Shown here: positions 35,357 to 45,132 of the stretch, in pieces | Position numbering within the stretch: the first letter of the stretch is position 1 | Layout of the letters: every line of letters begins with the position of its first letter | NCBI GenBank assembly: GCA_016841205.1 | Contig: JAENZP010000004.1 | Span: forward strand, 115,917 to 179,916 | Direction of reading: 5' to 3' | Length of the DNA: 64,000 nt | Source: Desulfoscipio geothermicus | GTDB taxonomy: Bacteria > Bacillota > Desulfotomaculia > Desulfotomaculales > Desulfallaceae | Made by a program: the position numbers and the translations under genes | Notes under the pieces: generated by a model | The model's database searches: none | Told to the model about the DNA's origin: nothing | Seen by the model: the letters and a program-made list of their open reading frames with translations, nothing else

Positions 35357-36610
35357 TTGTTTAAAAGAGTAGTAATTACCGGTATCGGGGTGGTTACCCC
35401 GGTGGGCAACAACCTGGAAGATTTCTGGGTTAATCTAACCGGCGGCATTAGTGGCGTGGGCCCGATTACCCGCTTTGATACTACAGGTTATAGCAGTAAG
35501 ATCGCGTCTGAAGTGAAAAGTTTTAACGCGGCGGACTTTATTGACCGCAAAGAGGCCCGCCGGATGGATCGCTTCACCCAGTTTGCAGTGGCGGCTACCG
35601 GCATGGCTGTGAAAAACGCCGGGCTGGATATGGCTAAAATTAATCGTGTTCGGGCCGGTGTAATTTTAGGCTCCGGTGTCGGTGGTATAGAAACTTTGGA
35701 GGAACAGCACAAGGTCCTGATGGAACGCGGTCCGGGCAGGGTGAGTCCGGTATTTATACCGATGATGATTGCCAACATGGCCTCCGGCCAGGTGGCCATT
35801 AATTTCGGGCTGCGCGGCTGTAATGTGACCACTACCAGTGCCTGCGCTTCCAGTGCCAATGCCCTGGGTGATGCTTTTAAAGTTATCCAGCGCGGGCAGG
35901 CTGATGTAATGATTAGCGGTGGTACCGAGGCACCCATTACACCGCTGGCCGTGGCTGGTTTTTGTTCCATGAAAGCCCTTTCCACGCGCAACAATGATCC
36001 TACCGCGGCCAGTCGTCCCTTTGATATGGGCCGTGATGGCTTCGTAATCGCTGAGGGCGCGGTTGTATTGGTATTGGAGGAAATGGAACATGCTCTGGCC
36101 AGGGAAGCTAATATATTGGCTGAAATTACAGGCTATGGCGCCTCCTGTGATGCTTATCATATCACCGCTCCCGATCCCGAGGGCGGGGGCGCGGTGCTTT
36201 CCATGCGTTGGGCTCTGGAGGATGCGGGCTTGGCCCCGGAAAAGGTGGATTATATTAACGCTCATGGAACTTCCACACCGCTGGGTGATAAGCTGGAGAC
36301 AATGGCCATTAAAGAAGTTTTTGGCGAACATGCCAAGCAACTGGCCATCAGTTCAACCAAGTCTATGACCGGGCATTTGCTGGGGGCGGCCGGTGGTTTG
36401 GAAACGGCGGTATGTGCGCTGGCTATCCGAAAAGGATTGATTCCTCCCACCATTAACTTGAACGAGCCTGATCCGGAATGCGATCTGGACTACGTGCCCA
36501 ACATTGCTCGCCAGGCTGATGTAGCAGTGGCCATAACCAATTCCTTTGGTTTTGGCGGGCATAACGCCACACTAGTTATAGAAAGGTTTACCGTTGAGAG
36601 GAATATTTAA
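35357..36610 (+). CDS. fabF: 3-oxoacyl-ACP synthase II FabF
   Basis: Elongating condensing enzyme of 417 residues. The catalytic Cys is in TTSACASSANALG, the first His in NAHGTSTPLGD and the second in STKSMTGHLLGAAGG. The N terminus is RVVITGIGVVTPVGN. TTG at 35357 is chosen because GGGAGG lies 7 bp before it; the GTG directly upstream is also in frame. Any further N-terminal extension would run into the terminator. Confidence 0.96.
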   Translation: MFKRVVITGIGVVTPVGNNLEDFWVNLTGGISGVGPITRFDTTGYSSKIASEVKSFNAADFIDRKEARRMDRFTQFAVAATGMAVKNAGLDMAKINRVRAGVILGSGVGGIETLEEQHKVLMERGPGRVSPVFIPMMIANMASGQVAINFGLRGCNVTTTSACASSANALGDAFKVIQRGQADVMISGGTEAPITPLAVAGFCSMKALSTRNNDPTAASRPFDMGRDGFVIAEGAVVLVLEEMEHALAREANILAEITGYGASCDAYHITAPDPEGGGAVLSMRWALEDAGLAPEKVDYINAHGTSTPLGDKLETMAIKEVFGEHAKQLAISSTKSMTGHLLGAAGGLETAVCALAIRKGLIPPTINLNEPDPECDLDYVPNIARQADVAVAITNSFGFGGHNATLVIERFTVERNI

Positions 36611-36611
36611 C

Positions 36612-37325
36612 ATGGAGCGTTTTGCTGATATAATTAATGATTTGCAAAAAAAAGTGCACTACGTTTGGCGCAACCCGGAGTTGTTGCGCCTAGCGCTGGT
36701 GCACAGCTCTTTTACATATGAAAACAGGGGCCGGGAAGAACATAACAATGAACGGTTGGAATTTTTGGGTGACGCAGTGCTGGAATTGATTATTAGCGAT
36801 TATTATTACAGTAGCTTCCCCCACAAGACAGAAGGCGAGCTCACCAAAATGCGCGCCCTGACGGTATGTGAACCTTCCCTGGCCGCAGTGGCCCGCCGCC
36901 TGAAATTGGGCCGTTATTTGTTTATGGGTCGGGGTGAAGAACGTTCCGGTGGGCGGGAAAGACCCTCCTTGCTTGCGGATGCTTTTGAAGCTTTGCTGGG
37001 TTCTATTTACCTGGATGTAGGTTTGGAAGAGGCCCGCCGGGTAGCTCTGCAGCAACTGGCCGACATTATTGAAGAGGTAAAATCCGGCCAAACAGTACGT
37101 GATTATAAAACTGATTTACAAGAAATATTGCAGAGGAAAAGCGCCGACCCAATCCAATACTCAATTATTGACGAAGAAGGTCCCGATCATGATAAAATAT
37201 TTACTGCGGCTGTAGAATACCAAGGTAAAAGATTGGGCTGGGGACGTGGCCGGACTAAAAAAGAAGCGGAACAGCAAGCGGCCAAGATGGCTTTGGTAAA
37301 TTACGCGCCAAAGATCTTAGCCTAG
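36612..37325 (+). CDS. rnc: Ribonuclease III
   Basis: Double-strand-specific endoribonuclease for rRNA and mRNA processing. The 237 residues have the catalytic signature NERLEFLGDAVLELI (about 45-60), the second acidic site DAFEALLGSIYLD, and a C-terminal dsRNA-binding domain (about 165-235) with TKKEAEQQAAKMAL. The ATG at 36612 is one base after the fabF stop. A TTG inside fabF would add six residues and is not needed. Confidence 0.96.
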   Translation: MERFADIINDLQKKVHYVWRNPELLRLALVHSSFTYENRGREEHNNERLEFLGDAVLELIISDYYYSSFPHKTEGELTKMRALTVCEPSLAAVARRLKLGRYLFMGRGEERSGGRERPSLLADAFEALLGSIYLDVGLEEARRVALQQLADIIEEVKSGQTVRDYKTDLQEILQRKSADPIQYSIIDEEGPDHDKIFTAAVEYQGKRLGWGRGRTKKEAEQQAAKMALVNYAPKILA

Positions 37326-37374
37326 CTTAACTGTATAGTTATGGTACAGCGATTAACCGGGAGGTTTGCAGTTA

Positions 37375-38316
37375 ATGGGATTTTTCGGCAAGTTAAAGGA
37401 AAGCCTGAGCAAGACCAGAAAAAATTTCATTGAAAAAATTGATTCCATTGTTACAGGACGCAAGGTTATCGATGAAGATCTATATGAGGAGCTGGAAGAA
37501 GCACTGATCCAGGCTGACGTAGGCATTGATGCCGCGCTGGAATTGGTGGAAAATTTGCGTGTGGAGGTAAAGAAACGGCGCCTTAGTAATCCGGAGGAAC
37601 TATATGCCGTGCTCAAAGATCTTATCCAGGACATTTTGGGCGAGGAGACGGCCACATTAAATAGAGCTAGCGCACAGCCGGCCGTAATTATGGTGGTGGG
37701 CGTCAATGGCGTGGGCAAGACTACTACCATCGGTAAACTGGCCCATTATTATAAAGAAAACGGCAATAGTGTATTATTAAGCGCTGCGGATACCTTCCGG
37801 GCAGCCGCCATTGATCAGCTGGAAATATGGGGTAACCGGGTGGGAGCTGCGGTAATCAAACACTCCGAGGGCTCTGATCCCGCTGCCGTAGCCTTTGACT
37901 CGCTGCACGCAGCTCGGGCCAGGAAAATTGATGTACTGATCGTGGATACTGCGGGCCGGCTGCACACCAAGAGTAATTTAATGGAAGAGTTGAAAAAGGT
38001 ACACCGGGTGTTGGGCCGGGAAATGCCGGACGCTCCCCATGAGGTACTGCTGGTGCTGGATGCCACTACCGGGCAGAACGCCATCAGCCAGGCCCGTCTT
38101 TTTAAAGAGGCCGTAGGGGTGACCGGGCTTGTTCTGACTAAATTGGACGGCACTGCTAAGGGCGGAGTAATAATTGCCATTAAACAAGGTTTGGATATAC
38201 CGATCAAAATGATCGGTGTAGGCGAAGGCATAGACGATTTACGCCCCTTTGACGCTCGGGAATTTGTTGACGCTCTTTTTGCCAGGGATAAAAAAACGGA
38301 GGAACAGGTGGGGTAG
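37375..38316 (+). CDS. ftsY: Signal recognition particle receptor FtsY
   Basis: SRP GTPase that docks ribosome-SRP complexes at the membrane. The 313 residues have an N domain and a G domain with G1 GVNGVGKTTTIGKLA, DTFRAAAIDQL, DTAGRLHTK and TKLDGTAKGG. The acidic A domain is essentially absent, as in many Firmicutes. The ATG at 37375 follows GGGAGG. Unlike many relatives, no ylxM-ffh follows; the next gene is a histidine kinase. Confidence 0.96.
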   Translation: MGFFGKLKESLSKTRKNFIEKIDSIVTGRKVIDEDLYEELEEALIQADVGIDAALELVENLRVEVKKRRLSNPEELYAVLKDLIQDILGEETATLNRASAQPAVIMVVGVNGVGKTTTIGKLAHYYKENGNSVLLSAADTFRAAAIDQLEIWGNRVGAAVIKHSEGSDPAAVAFDSLHAARARKIDVLIVDTAGRLHTKSNLMEELKKVHRVLGREMPDAPHEVLLVLDATTGQNAISQARLFKEAVGVTGLVLTKLDGTAKGGVIIAIKQGLDIPIKMIGVGEGIDDLRPFDAREFVDALFARDKKTEEQVG

Positions 38317-38470
38317 TTTTTTATAGTACCGGCTGAAAACCTAAGGACCAAGACATAAGATTTAAAACTTAAAACTTACCTTATTCTGACATTTTTCCCG
38401 AAGGTATTTTATGGATAACTGTCAAATTTAACAAGCTAATTAAACTATAGAATACTAACGGGGTGATCAT

Positions 38471-40682
38471 GTGTCGTTTCATAATGATATTTCAGAAGCT
38501 TTAGTAAAAATAATCGCCTTAGATCATAAGCTTGCCTTAAAAATAATTGACTCAATACACACCGGCATATCTATTGTTATGGATGTGTCATGTAAAGAAA
38601 TACGTCATAATCGAATAGCCGCCGGTTTTCTACGAATTAACCCGTGGGATAGTTTTTCGCTCTCTGCCCTCGAAATTTCTCCAGCCAGGGTATTTCATCA
38701 GGGCAATGAACTTACCCCCGGCGAAATGCCCATACGGCTTGCTGCCTGGTACGGTCAAAATGTAAAAGATATGGAGATTGAATTTGTCTGGGATGATGGT
38801 GTACGTAAAATTTCTGTTTGGAGTGCATCTCCCCTGTTCGATGATAATGGCATAATTGTTGGTGCTGTGGCAACTTTTGAGGATATTACTGAGCAAAGAA
38901 GGTTAGAGTTCGACCTTGCGGAAGCAAACAGAAAGCTGCTTGAACAGAAGGAGCTTATATTTTCGTAATGCCATTAATGGCATTACCGATCCTTTTTATA
39001 TATTAGACAGCCAGTTATGTATTAAATACGTCAACTCGAAATGTGCGAGCCTTTTTCATATGAAACCGGAAGAATTAATCGGCAAGTGTGCTTTGAGTGT
39101 TTTTCCAAAAATGGTCAACTCAATTGTTTACCCATACTTCTGCAAAGTAATGGCCAAAAAAGTACCTGTACATTTTGAACATAATTCTGTGCAGAATAAT
39201 GCCTGGTTTGAAAATCATCTTTATCCCCTCGAAGATGGTGTTGCCGGATATTGCTGTAATATTACGGAACGGAAGCAAGCGGAAATGGAATTGCAAAAGT
39301 CACGCCAGGAGACGGCTGATATTCTGGAAAGCATCGGTGGCGGCTTTGTTTGCTTAGATGATAACCTTCGATATACTTACGTCAATAATACTGCAGAAAA
39401 GATGTTTGGTCGCTCACGGGAGGCTATTGTTGGACAAAAATTTGGTGATTTATTTTCGGGACTTAATCCACTTGTCTTAAAGAAGTGTCGTCAGGCCTTG
39501 CAGGAGCAAAAAGAGCAGCAGCTTGAAATTTACTCAGTATCTTTTCGGAAATGGCTAATGTTCTTATTCTATCCTACTAAAGAAGGTGTCTCGATACATT
39601 TTCGGGATATATCTAAACGCAAGCAATACGAAGAAGCCTTACGCCAATCGGAGGTGCAGTTCAAGACAATATTCCAAAACAGCCCGGTTATGATGGCTAT
39701 CATCAGAGAAGAGGATGATCAACATATTGAGGTGAATCAAAAGTGGCTGGATGTTATGGGGTATAACCGGGAGGAGGTAATAGGCCATACCTTAGCGGAG
39801 CTAAATATAATATCTGGAATATCCGTGAAAATATGGGGAGAAGCAAATATTCGAGTAAGAAACAATAAAAAATTGTTAAACTATGAAGCGGAGTTTCGTA
39901 CTAAGACCGGCGATATAATTAACACACTGATCTCAACAGGGCCCATTAAACTTCATGGAGAAGCTTGCCGGTTGTCGACAGTAATAAAGGATATCACCAA
40001 AGAAAAGAAACTGGAGGCTGAAGTGGCCCGACTTGACCAGTTGCGCCTAATTGGTGAAATGGCAGCGGGAATCGGGCATGAAATCAGGAACCCGATGACA
40101 TCAGTTAGAGGCTTTCTGCAGCTTTTCCTGGAAAAGGAAGAGTTTTTCAATTATAAAAGTATCTTTGAGGTTATGATTGAGGAGTTGGACCGGGCAAACG
40201 CGATTATTACTGAGTACCTTAACGTGGCCAATAATAAAAAATCCGACTGCATCGAGCAAAAGCTCAATAGCATCATTGAGACTATTTATCCGCTAATCCT
40301 GGCAGATGCCATGGAAAACAACAAATACATTTCCTTAGAATTAACGGATCTACCCGGACTACTGCTAGACGAAAAAGAGATCCGCCAGTTGTTGCACAAC
40401 CTTGTCCGCAATGGCCTGGAAGCGATGGAACCCGGTGGCTGTGTCACGGTTAAAACTTTTATGGATGGTGATGATGCGGTTCTGGCCGTGATTGACCAGG
40501 GCAAAGGCATTAAGCCGGAGCTGCTTAATAAAATTGGCACGCCCTTTTTTACAACCAAGGACACGGGAACTGGCCTGGGTCTTGCCGTATGTTATAGCAT
40601 TGCTCAGAGGCATAAAGCAAAAATTGATATAGAATCGAGTCCTGCCGGGACGGCTTTTTTCGTCCGGTTTAAGGTTAGTTAA
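38471..40682 (+). pseudogene. PAS-domain sensor histidine kinase, interrupted by a +1 frameshift
   Basis: Two overlapping frames make one kinase. Frame 1 (38471-38968, GTG start) carries an N-terminal region and PAS domain ending LLEQKELIFS-stop. Frame 2 continues FRNAINGITDPFYILD with at least three further PAS regions. The HisKA box follows ([17 protein letters not shown]), then the HATPase with the N box NLVRNGLEAM and [14 protein letters not shown]. Removing one T from the TTTT at 38960-38963 joins them into 736 residues; the total length is 3n+1. Either a real mutation, a sequence error, or recoding. No response regulator is adjacent, so it is an orphan kinase, perhaps feeding the Spo0A phosphorelay. 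Similar in its C-terminal half to the kinase at 56292-58976. Confidence 0.85.
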
Positions 40683-42294
40683 TGCGGGAAAAGCCCCAGC
40701 CGTTCCATTTCCATAAGGTCACTGCTCTCTTGGCGGGGTCGGTATAACTGCCCTCGGTAACTACCAGCTCGTTTTCACCATCGTCGTTAAGGTCAATCAG
40801 TGCGGCACGGTAATTGGGCCGATCAAGGTTGGAAGACTGCCACACCGGTTTAATGTTGCCTGCTACCAGCTTGAAGATAAATAGGTGGTTTTTAATGCCG
40901 GTATCTTCCTCTTTTAGCCAAAAGGGCCTGTGGGGACCGAAACTGCCTTTTTTCCAAACCAGTAGGTTCAAATCCGGTTTGCCATCGTTGTTGGCGTCGC
41001 CCAGAAAGAAATAGTCCACCCACCAGTCGGTCGGTGACTGCCAGATAAAATTGGTACCGGCCCGTACCGTTATTCTTCCGTTCTCGAGCATAAATTCTTC
41101 CAGACTGCCATCGCTGTCCAGATCGAACTTTTGGCTTTGAACCAACTTGAATTCCCTCAGTGGTTTGACGGCCTGAAAGACAAATTGTTCCCCCGTCACG
41201 AAAAGCTTTTTTTCATTGTCCCATGCCGGAACAGTTTCCCTAACTAGGTCAAGTCCCAGTTTTTCCAGCACTCTCCGTCCCTCCTGCCCGCTTAGAATCA
41301 CAGGACGTGCGTCATCGTTGATATATACTGGCAGGAACCCCAGCTTTTCCACCCTGTTTTCTCCTATCCATATCCTAGCGATAACACCTTCCCGGGTCTC
41401 CCGGGACCACAGCTGATCAAAAATAAAGTTACCCGGGCTATAAAGGATATATTTTCCCCGGTATTGCTCGACTTTTTGTACCACATGCGGGTGGCTGCCC
41501 AACACCAGATCGGCACCGGCTTCTATGGCAAGGTGGGCAAAATCTATTTGGGTAGCATCCGGCCCGGGAGCATATTCGGTGCCGGCGTGGAGGGAAACTA
41601 CAGTAAAATTGGCATTAGCAACTGCCTTCATGACGGCAGCAGTTACTTTTTCAGGGTTTAGGACAGCGGTTCCAGGGCCGTTACCTGCCAGGTAGGAATC
41701 AGGTACAACTGCAGGATCGTTGAAAGCCAAAAAAGCAAGCTTAACCCCCTTTACCTCCACATACCAGGGGGCATAAGCTTCCTGTTCATTCCTACCGGCG
41801 CCGGTATAATGAATTGCCACACTGTCCAGGTAATACATGGTGTCCAATAGCCCCTGCGCACCAAAATCAGGCACATGGTTGTTTGCCAGCGACAGGATAT
41901 CAAAACCAGCCTCTTCAAGGGCTGAGGCTACATAGGGGTCAGCCCTTAAAACCATCTCAGGCACCTGTATTTCCCGCCCCGTGGTTACCGGTCCTTCTAG
42001 GTTGCCGAAGACAATGTCCCCGTTTTGCAGGTACCATTTAACCCCGGCGAAGGGATAGTTCGGGTCATCGTGTTCTCTTATTTTTTGAGCCACGTATCGG
42101 GAGAGCATGATATCTCCCACAGCTACCAGACACAAAGAATCCTGTTTTTTCGGTAGCTGCATATGGTATTTCTTAAAAACCGCAAAATCCTGAAAATCCT
42201 TGCTGCCACCATACTGTTGTAAGGCACAAGCACTGCAAAAGTACGGCAGTCCCACTGCCAGCAAGAGGACCAGCGCTAACCGTGGGAATCTCAC
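40675..42294 (-). CDS. CapA/PgsA-type metallophosphatase-like protein with Ca-binding-like repeats
   Basis: Exported protein of 539 residues. An N-terminal hydrophobic signal or anchor is followed by the CapA domain (about 50-340) with VAVGDIMLSRYV, GNLEGPVTT, LANNHVPDFG and GSHPHVVQ. This calcineurin-like fold occurs in poly-gamma-glutamate synthesis proteins, but no capB/capC is nearby. The C-terminal part has three DxDxDG-like repeats (DLDSDGS, DANNDGK, DLNDDGE), as in VCBS/FG-GAP proteins. The GTG at 42294 overlaps the upstream stop in GTGA, which implies coupling to the DUF3160 gene. Its end overlaps the convergent kinase by 8 bp. Confidence 0.85.
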   Translation of the reverse strand: MRFPRLALVLLLAVGLPYFCSACALQQYGGSKDFQDFAVFKKYHMQLPKKQDSLCLVAVGDIMLSRYVAQKIREHDDPNYPFAGVKWYLQNGDIVFGNLEGPVTTGREIQVPEMVLRADPYVASALEEAGFDILSLANNHVPDFGAQGLLDTMYYLDSVAIHYTGAGRNEQEAYAPWYVEVKGVKLAFLAFNDPAVVPDSYLAGNGPGTAVLNPEKVTAAVMKAVANANFTVVSLHAGTEYAPGPDATQIDFAHLAIEAGADLVLGSHPHVVQKVEQYRGKYILYSPGNFIFDQLWSRETREGVIARIWIGENRVEKLGFLPVYINDDARPVILSGQEGRRVLEKLGLDLVRETVPAWDNEKKLFVTGEQFVFQAVKPLREFKLVQSQKFDLDSDGSLEEFMLENGRITVRAGTNFIWQSPTDWWVDYFFLGDANNDGKPDLNLLVWKKGSFGPHRPFWLKEEDTGIKNHLFIFKLVAGNIKPVWQSSNLDRPNYRAALIDLNDDGENELVVTEGSYTDPAKRAVTLWKWNGWGFSRIN

Positions 42295-44447
42295 GGGGCG
42301 ATATAGGTTTTGGTCCAACCGGCCAGAGATGGAGCCTGCCCGGAGTCCAGCAGATCATGCCATTTTTCGTCGGTTAAACGGTCTTCAAGCGGCCAGGAGA
42401 ATTCATAGTGGGAGTAAACACCGCCCCGGGCCACTCTCAGGCTGCCATCAACAGGTATTACCGCATAAATTTCAAAGATGTGCCCAGTAGCCTCCTCCAA
42501 CACCCGGCCATTTGGGTCAGTGGCTACATCAGCCACCAACGCGGCAGGGTTATCTTCTATCGCTGAGCGATGATCCACCCCGGTATCTCCCAGGGCTTCT
42601 AGCCAGAAATGCTCCAGCTGCCCGCCGTAAGAACGGATTAATTCATATTCCGCATCTGTAAGCGGGACATTATTAAGTTCTTTTTCCGATATGGTTTTTA
42701 AAGAGAGGGCCAGCTGTTCCAGCCGGTCCAGGCTTTCCCGGTCTTGCTGGGCCAGAAGTTCCCGCGAAGTTAGACCTTCTCGCGTCATGTCTACCAGTGC
42801 TGCCAGGCGGGCATAAAGGTACGGATTTGGCTCCACATAACCGCGGTCATCCACTCCAATCATTCCACCACCCATTTCAGCATAAACCTGTTTGGCGTAA
42901 AGTATGGTATCGTGCTTTAGCTCGGTCCAGCTGGCTAAAAGGTTATTTAGATCTTTCCTGGTCCAGGCTTGATTCTGCATAAATGAAGGATACCCTGCTC
43001 CTCTTTCCTGCAGTAAGGGTTCAACAGTATAAAGCCAGCCCCAGTATAGGTTTTGAGTCCAGGTTTTTTTATCCAATCCGTCGATATATTGCTGTATTTT
43101 ATGCATGTTATCAGTGTAGCCTTCGTATTGCGTTTCTCCTTCAGCTTCCAATATGGCGTAAGCTTCCTTGGAGCCCAAAGCGACAGGGATGTCCAGGCTC
43201 CTGGGCAGCATCCTGCGCTCGCCCTGACTGTTTTCTTCTACATCGCGGTAAACCAGTCGCTGGAAAATAGCAGCGTCCAGCGTAAACCGCTGCCCCATAA
43301 AGCGAAAGCCCTTGATTTCTTTCTCGCGATCGGGTTGTATTTCCTCATTATAGATGGGAATGGAGTTGATCACCGGCGGTTCCAGTTTTGCTGCCGCCTC
43401 TATAAATGCCTCCCATTGCTTACCACCGGAGGTCAGATCTTGCAGACCGGCCCCGGAACCATAGGTTTTATTCAACAATTCCTGGTACTGCACATAAGAC
43501 AGGTCGTCAGCCTGACCGACAAAAAATTTGGTGGGCTGGTATATCTTATCCCACTTTTGCCCGTTATTGCCTTCACCAAGCGCCAGGGTCATCAAAACAG
43601 CAGATTTGGTTTCATCTTCACTCTTAAGCCGGAAAGTCATTCTCCCGTACCACATCATCGCCTTGAAATATGACTGCAGCATCTTGTCTGTGGCATAGTG
43701 GCCCCGGGGTATGTACTGGGAGTAATCTTCCTGCAGGGTTTCCGTATTCAGTTTTTGCCCCATATTCATCAAAGGGGAGTTCTGGATACCGGCACTTTTT
43801 TCGATAAGACGCAGTTCTGCTTGCACCTCTTGCTTGACCTGGGCCGGAACAGCCATTTGCGGGTCCAAAAGCTTGCCGGCCACAGCGAAAAAGCCGAGGT
43901 TTCTCCTGGCGGCGTTCTCCCAAGCACTGCCTTTAAGGGTAGTATACTGTTTTTCAGATGCGGACAACATGGCCACGGTAAGCTCTTTTAATTCTGTGGC
44001 TAGTTTTTCCTTTTCGGTAACCCGCAGCAGGTGGTTGAAGAATAAGTGATAGTTATGTAACATTGAGTCAGTGGTGATAAAGCTGGGCACCGGATCATAG
44101 CTATTGATTTCATAGATCATAAAAAACTCACGGTAGTTTTGATTGGGTACTACCACAAATCCGTTTTCTGTCAGTAACTGCTTAGACTCCGGAGAGAATC
44201 GAAACATATCCTTGTTAGTTACATTATCCAGTCCTGGCTCTACCTTATAGTGCTCCAGCGCTGGGGAAAAATCTACAGGCACATCTTTATAAGTCGCAAA
44301 AGCTGAAGCCTGGGCCACCAGTATCTCGTTCTTTCCTGAGGCATACTGCTGCCCCACTTGCCCGGAGTTACCACTGCAGCCCGTCAGAGTGGCGACAAGC
44401 AACAACAGACTGATCATCCATATACCAATTATTCCTGTCCTTTGCAT
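42291..44447 (-). CDS. DUF3160 lipoprotein
   Basis: Surface lipoprotein of 718 residues with the lipobox LTGC (Cys24). The body matches the DUF3160 pattern, including SFITTDSMLHNYHLFFNHLLR and the C-terminal HFWLEALGD and VATDPNGRVLEEATG segments; function is unknown. It is the first gene of a two-gene unit with the CapA-like gene and has GGAGG about 6 bp before the ATG. Both products are predicted outside the membrane, so a shared envelope role is a reasonable inference. Confidence 0.8.
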   Translation of the reverse strand: MQRTGIIGIWMISLLLLVATLTGCSGNSGQVGQQYASGKNEILVAQASAFATYKDVPVDFSPALEHYKVEPGLDNVTNKDMFRFSPESKQLLTENGFVVVPNQNYREFFMIYEINSYDPVPSFITTDSMLHNYHLFFNHLLRVTEKEKLATELKELTVAMLSASEKQYTTLKGSAWENAARRNLGFFAVAGKLLDPQMAVPAQVKQEVQAELRLIEKSAGIQNSPLMNMGQKLNTETLQEDYSQYIPRGHYATDKMLQSYFKAMMWYGRMTFRLKSEDETKSAVLMTLALGEGNNGQKWDKIYQPTKFFVGQADDLSYVQYQELLNKTYGSGAGLQDLTSGGKQWEAFIEAAAKLEPPVINSIPIYNEEIQPDREKEIKGFRFMGQRFTLDAAIFQRLVYRDVEENSQGERRMLPRSLDIPVALGSKEAYAILEAEGETQYEGYTDNMHKIQQYIDGLDKKTWTQNLYWGWLYTVEPLLQERGAGYPSFMQNQAWTRKDLNNLLASWTELKHDTILYAKQVYAEMGGGMIGVDDRGYVEPNPYLYARLAALVDMTREGLTSRELLAQQDRESLDRLEQLALSLKTISEKELNNVPLTDAEYELIRSYGGQLEHFWLEALGDTGVDHRSAIEDNPAALVADVATDPNGRVLEEATGHIFEIYAVIPVDGSLRVARGGVYSHYEFSWPLEDRLTDEKWHDLLDSGQAPSLAGWTKTYIAP

Positions 44448-45132
44448 TTTGATTTGCCTCCTTTGAAAGCAGATTAATTAGCAAACATAAAGCCATAAAA
44501 TACATACCGGTTGTAAATTAATTATACAATTATATGTTAAATGTTGCTATTCAAAAAAGTAGCTGGGTCAGCCAAAAGATTGCTAAAGCTAAAAGTATAT
44601 TTACTCAGAAAACGTTTTCAAGAGTGTAAACCTGGAGAGCAAGATATGCAAGGGAAGTTAGGATAACCGGTCAAACGGCGGCAGCATGAAAACTAAGCAT
44701 AGCCGAGTAGCTAAAATATTGGATAACTGGCGAGCAGATGGTGATGTGCCTGATATATAAGGGTGAACTTTCGCCTTTTTCATGACCTGTATACGGAAAG
44801 GCAGGAGGGAAACCAAGACAAAAAGATGCAGGTTAATTTGTTTATACTAACTTAAATATTTCTAGGCAATTGGATGCGGTGCTTTACTCCAGCTTGTGAT
44901 GAGAATATTGACATTAGGAGAACTTTTTGGCCTTAACGATGCTTCAATGAATCAGGTAAACTACTTGTTTTTTTGTTTGTGACCAAGTATAATCCCGAAA
45001 ATATATTAAAATTTTAATTAAGAATTAACAACTTGTCCCGGAAAATATCAATGATGCGATTAATCTTTTTTAATAGCTTTATAAGATATTAGAAAAATAT
45101 TATGAAAAAATTTAGGTGAAGGAGATAAAAAC
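44448..45132. other. Intergenic region of 685 bp without a supported gene
   Basis: AT-rich spacer between divergent genes (DUF3160 and the second rsgA). One open stretch on the plus strand near 44870-44985 contains ATLGELFGLNDASMNQ-like codons (read as LTLGELFGLNDASMNQVNY) and stops after about 38 codons; I do not recognise it. No convincing RNA element was found. Confidence 0.4.

Noticed and set aside
35666-36340. 224-codon open frame antisense to fabF
   Set aside because: It lies wholly inside fabF on the opposite strand, and its translation has no family features. GC-rich codon bias of fabF explains it.
43053-43673. 206-codon open frame antisense to the DUF3160 gene
   Set aside because: Fully contained in a confident gene; its translation is unlike any protein family.
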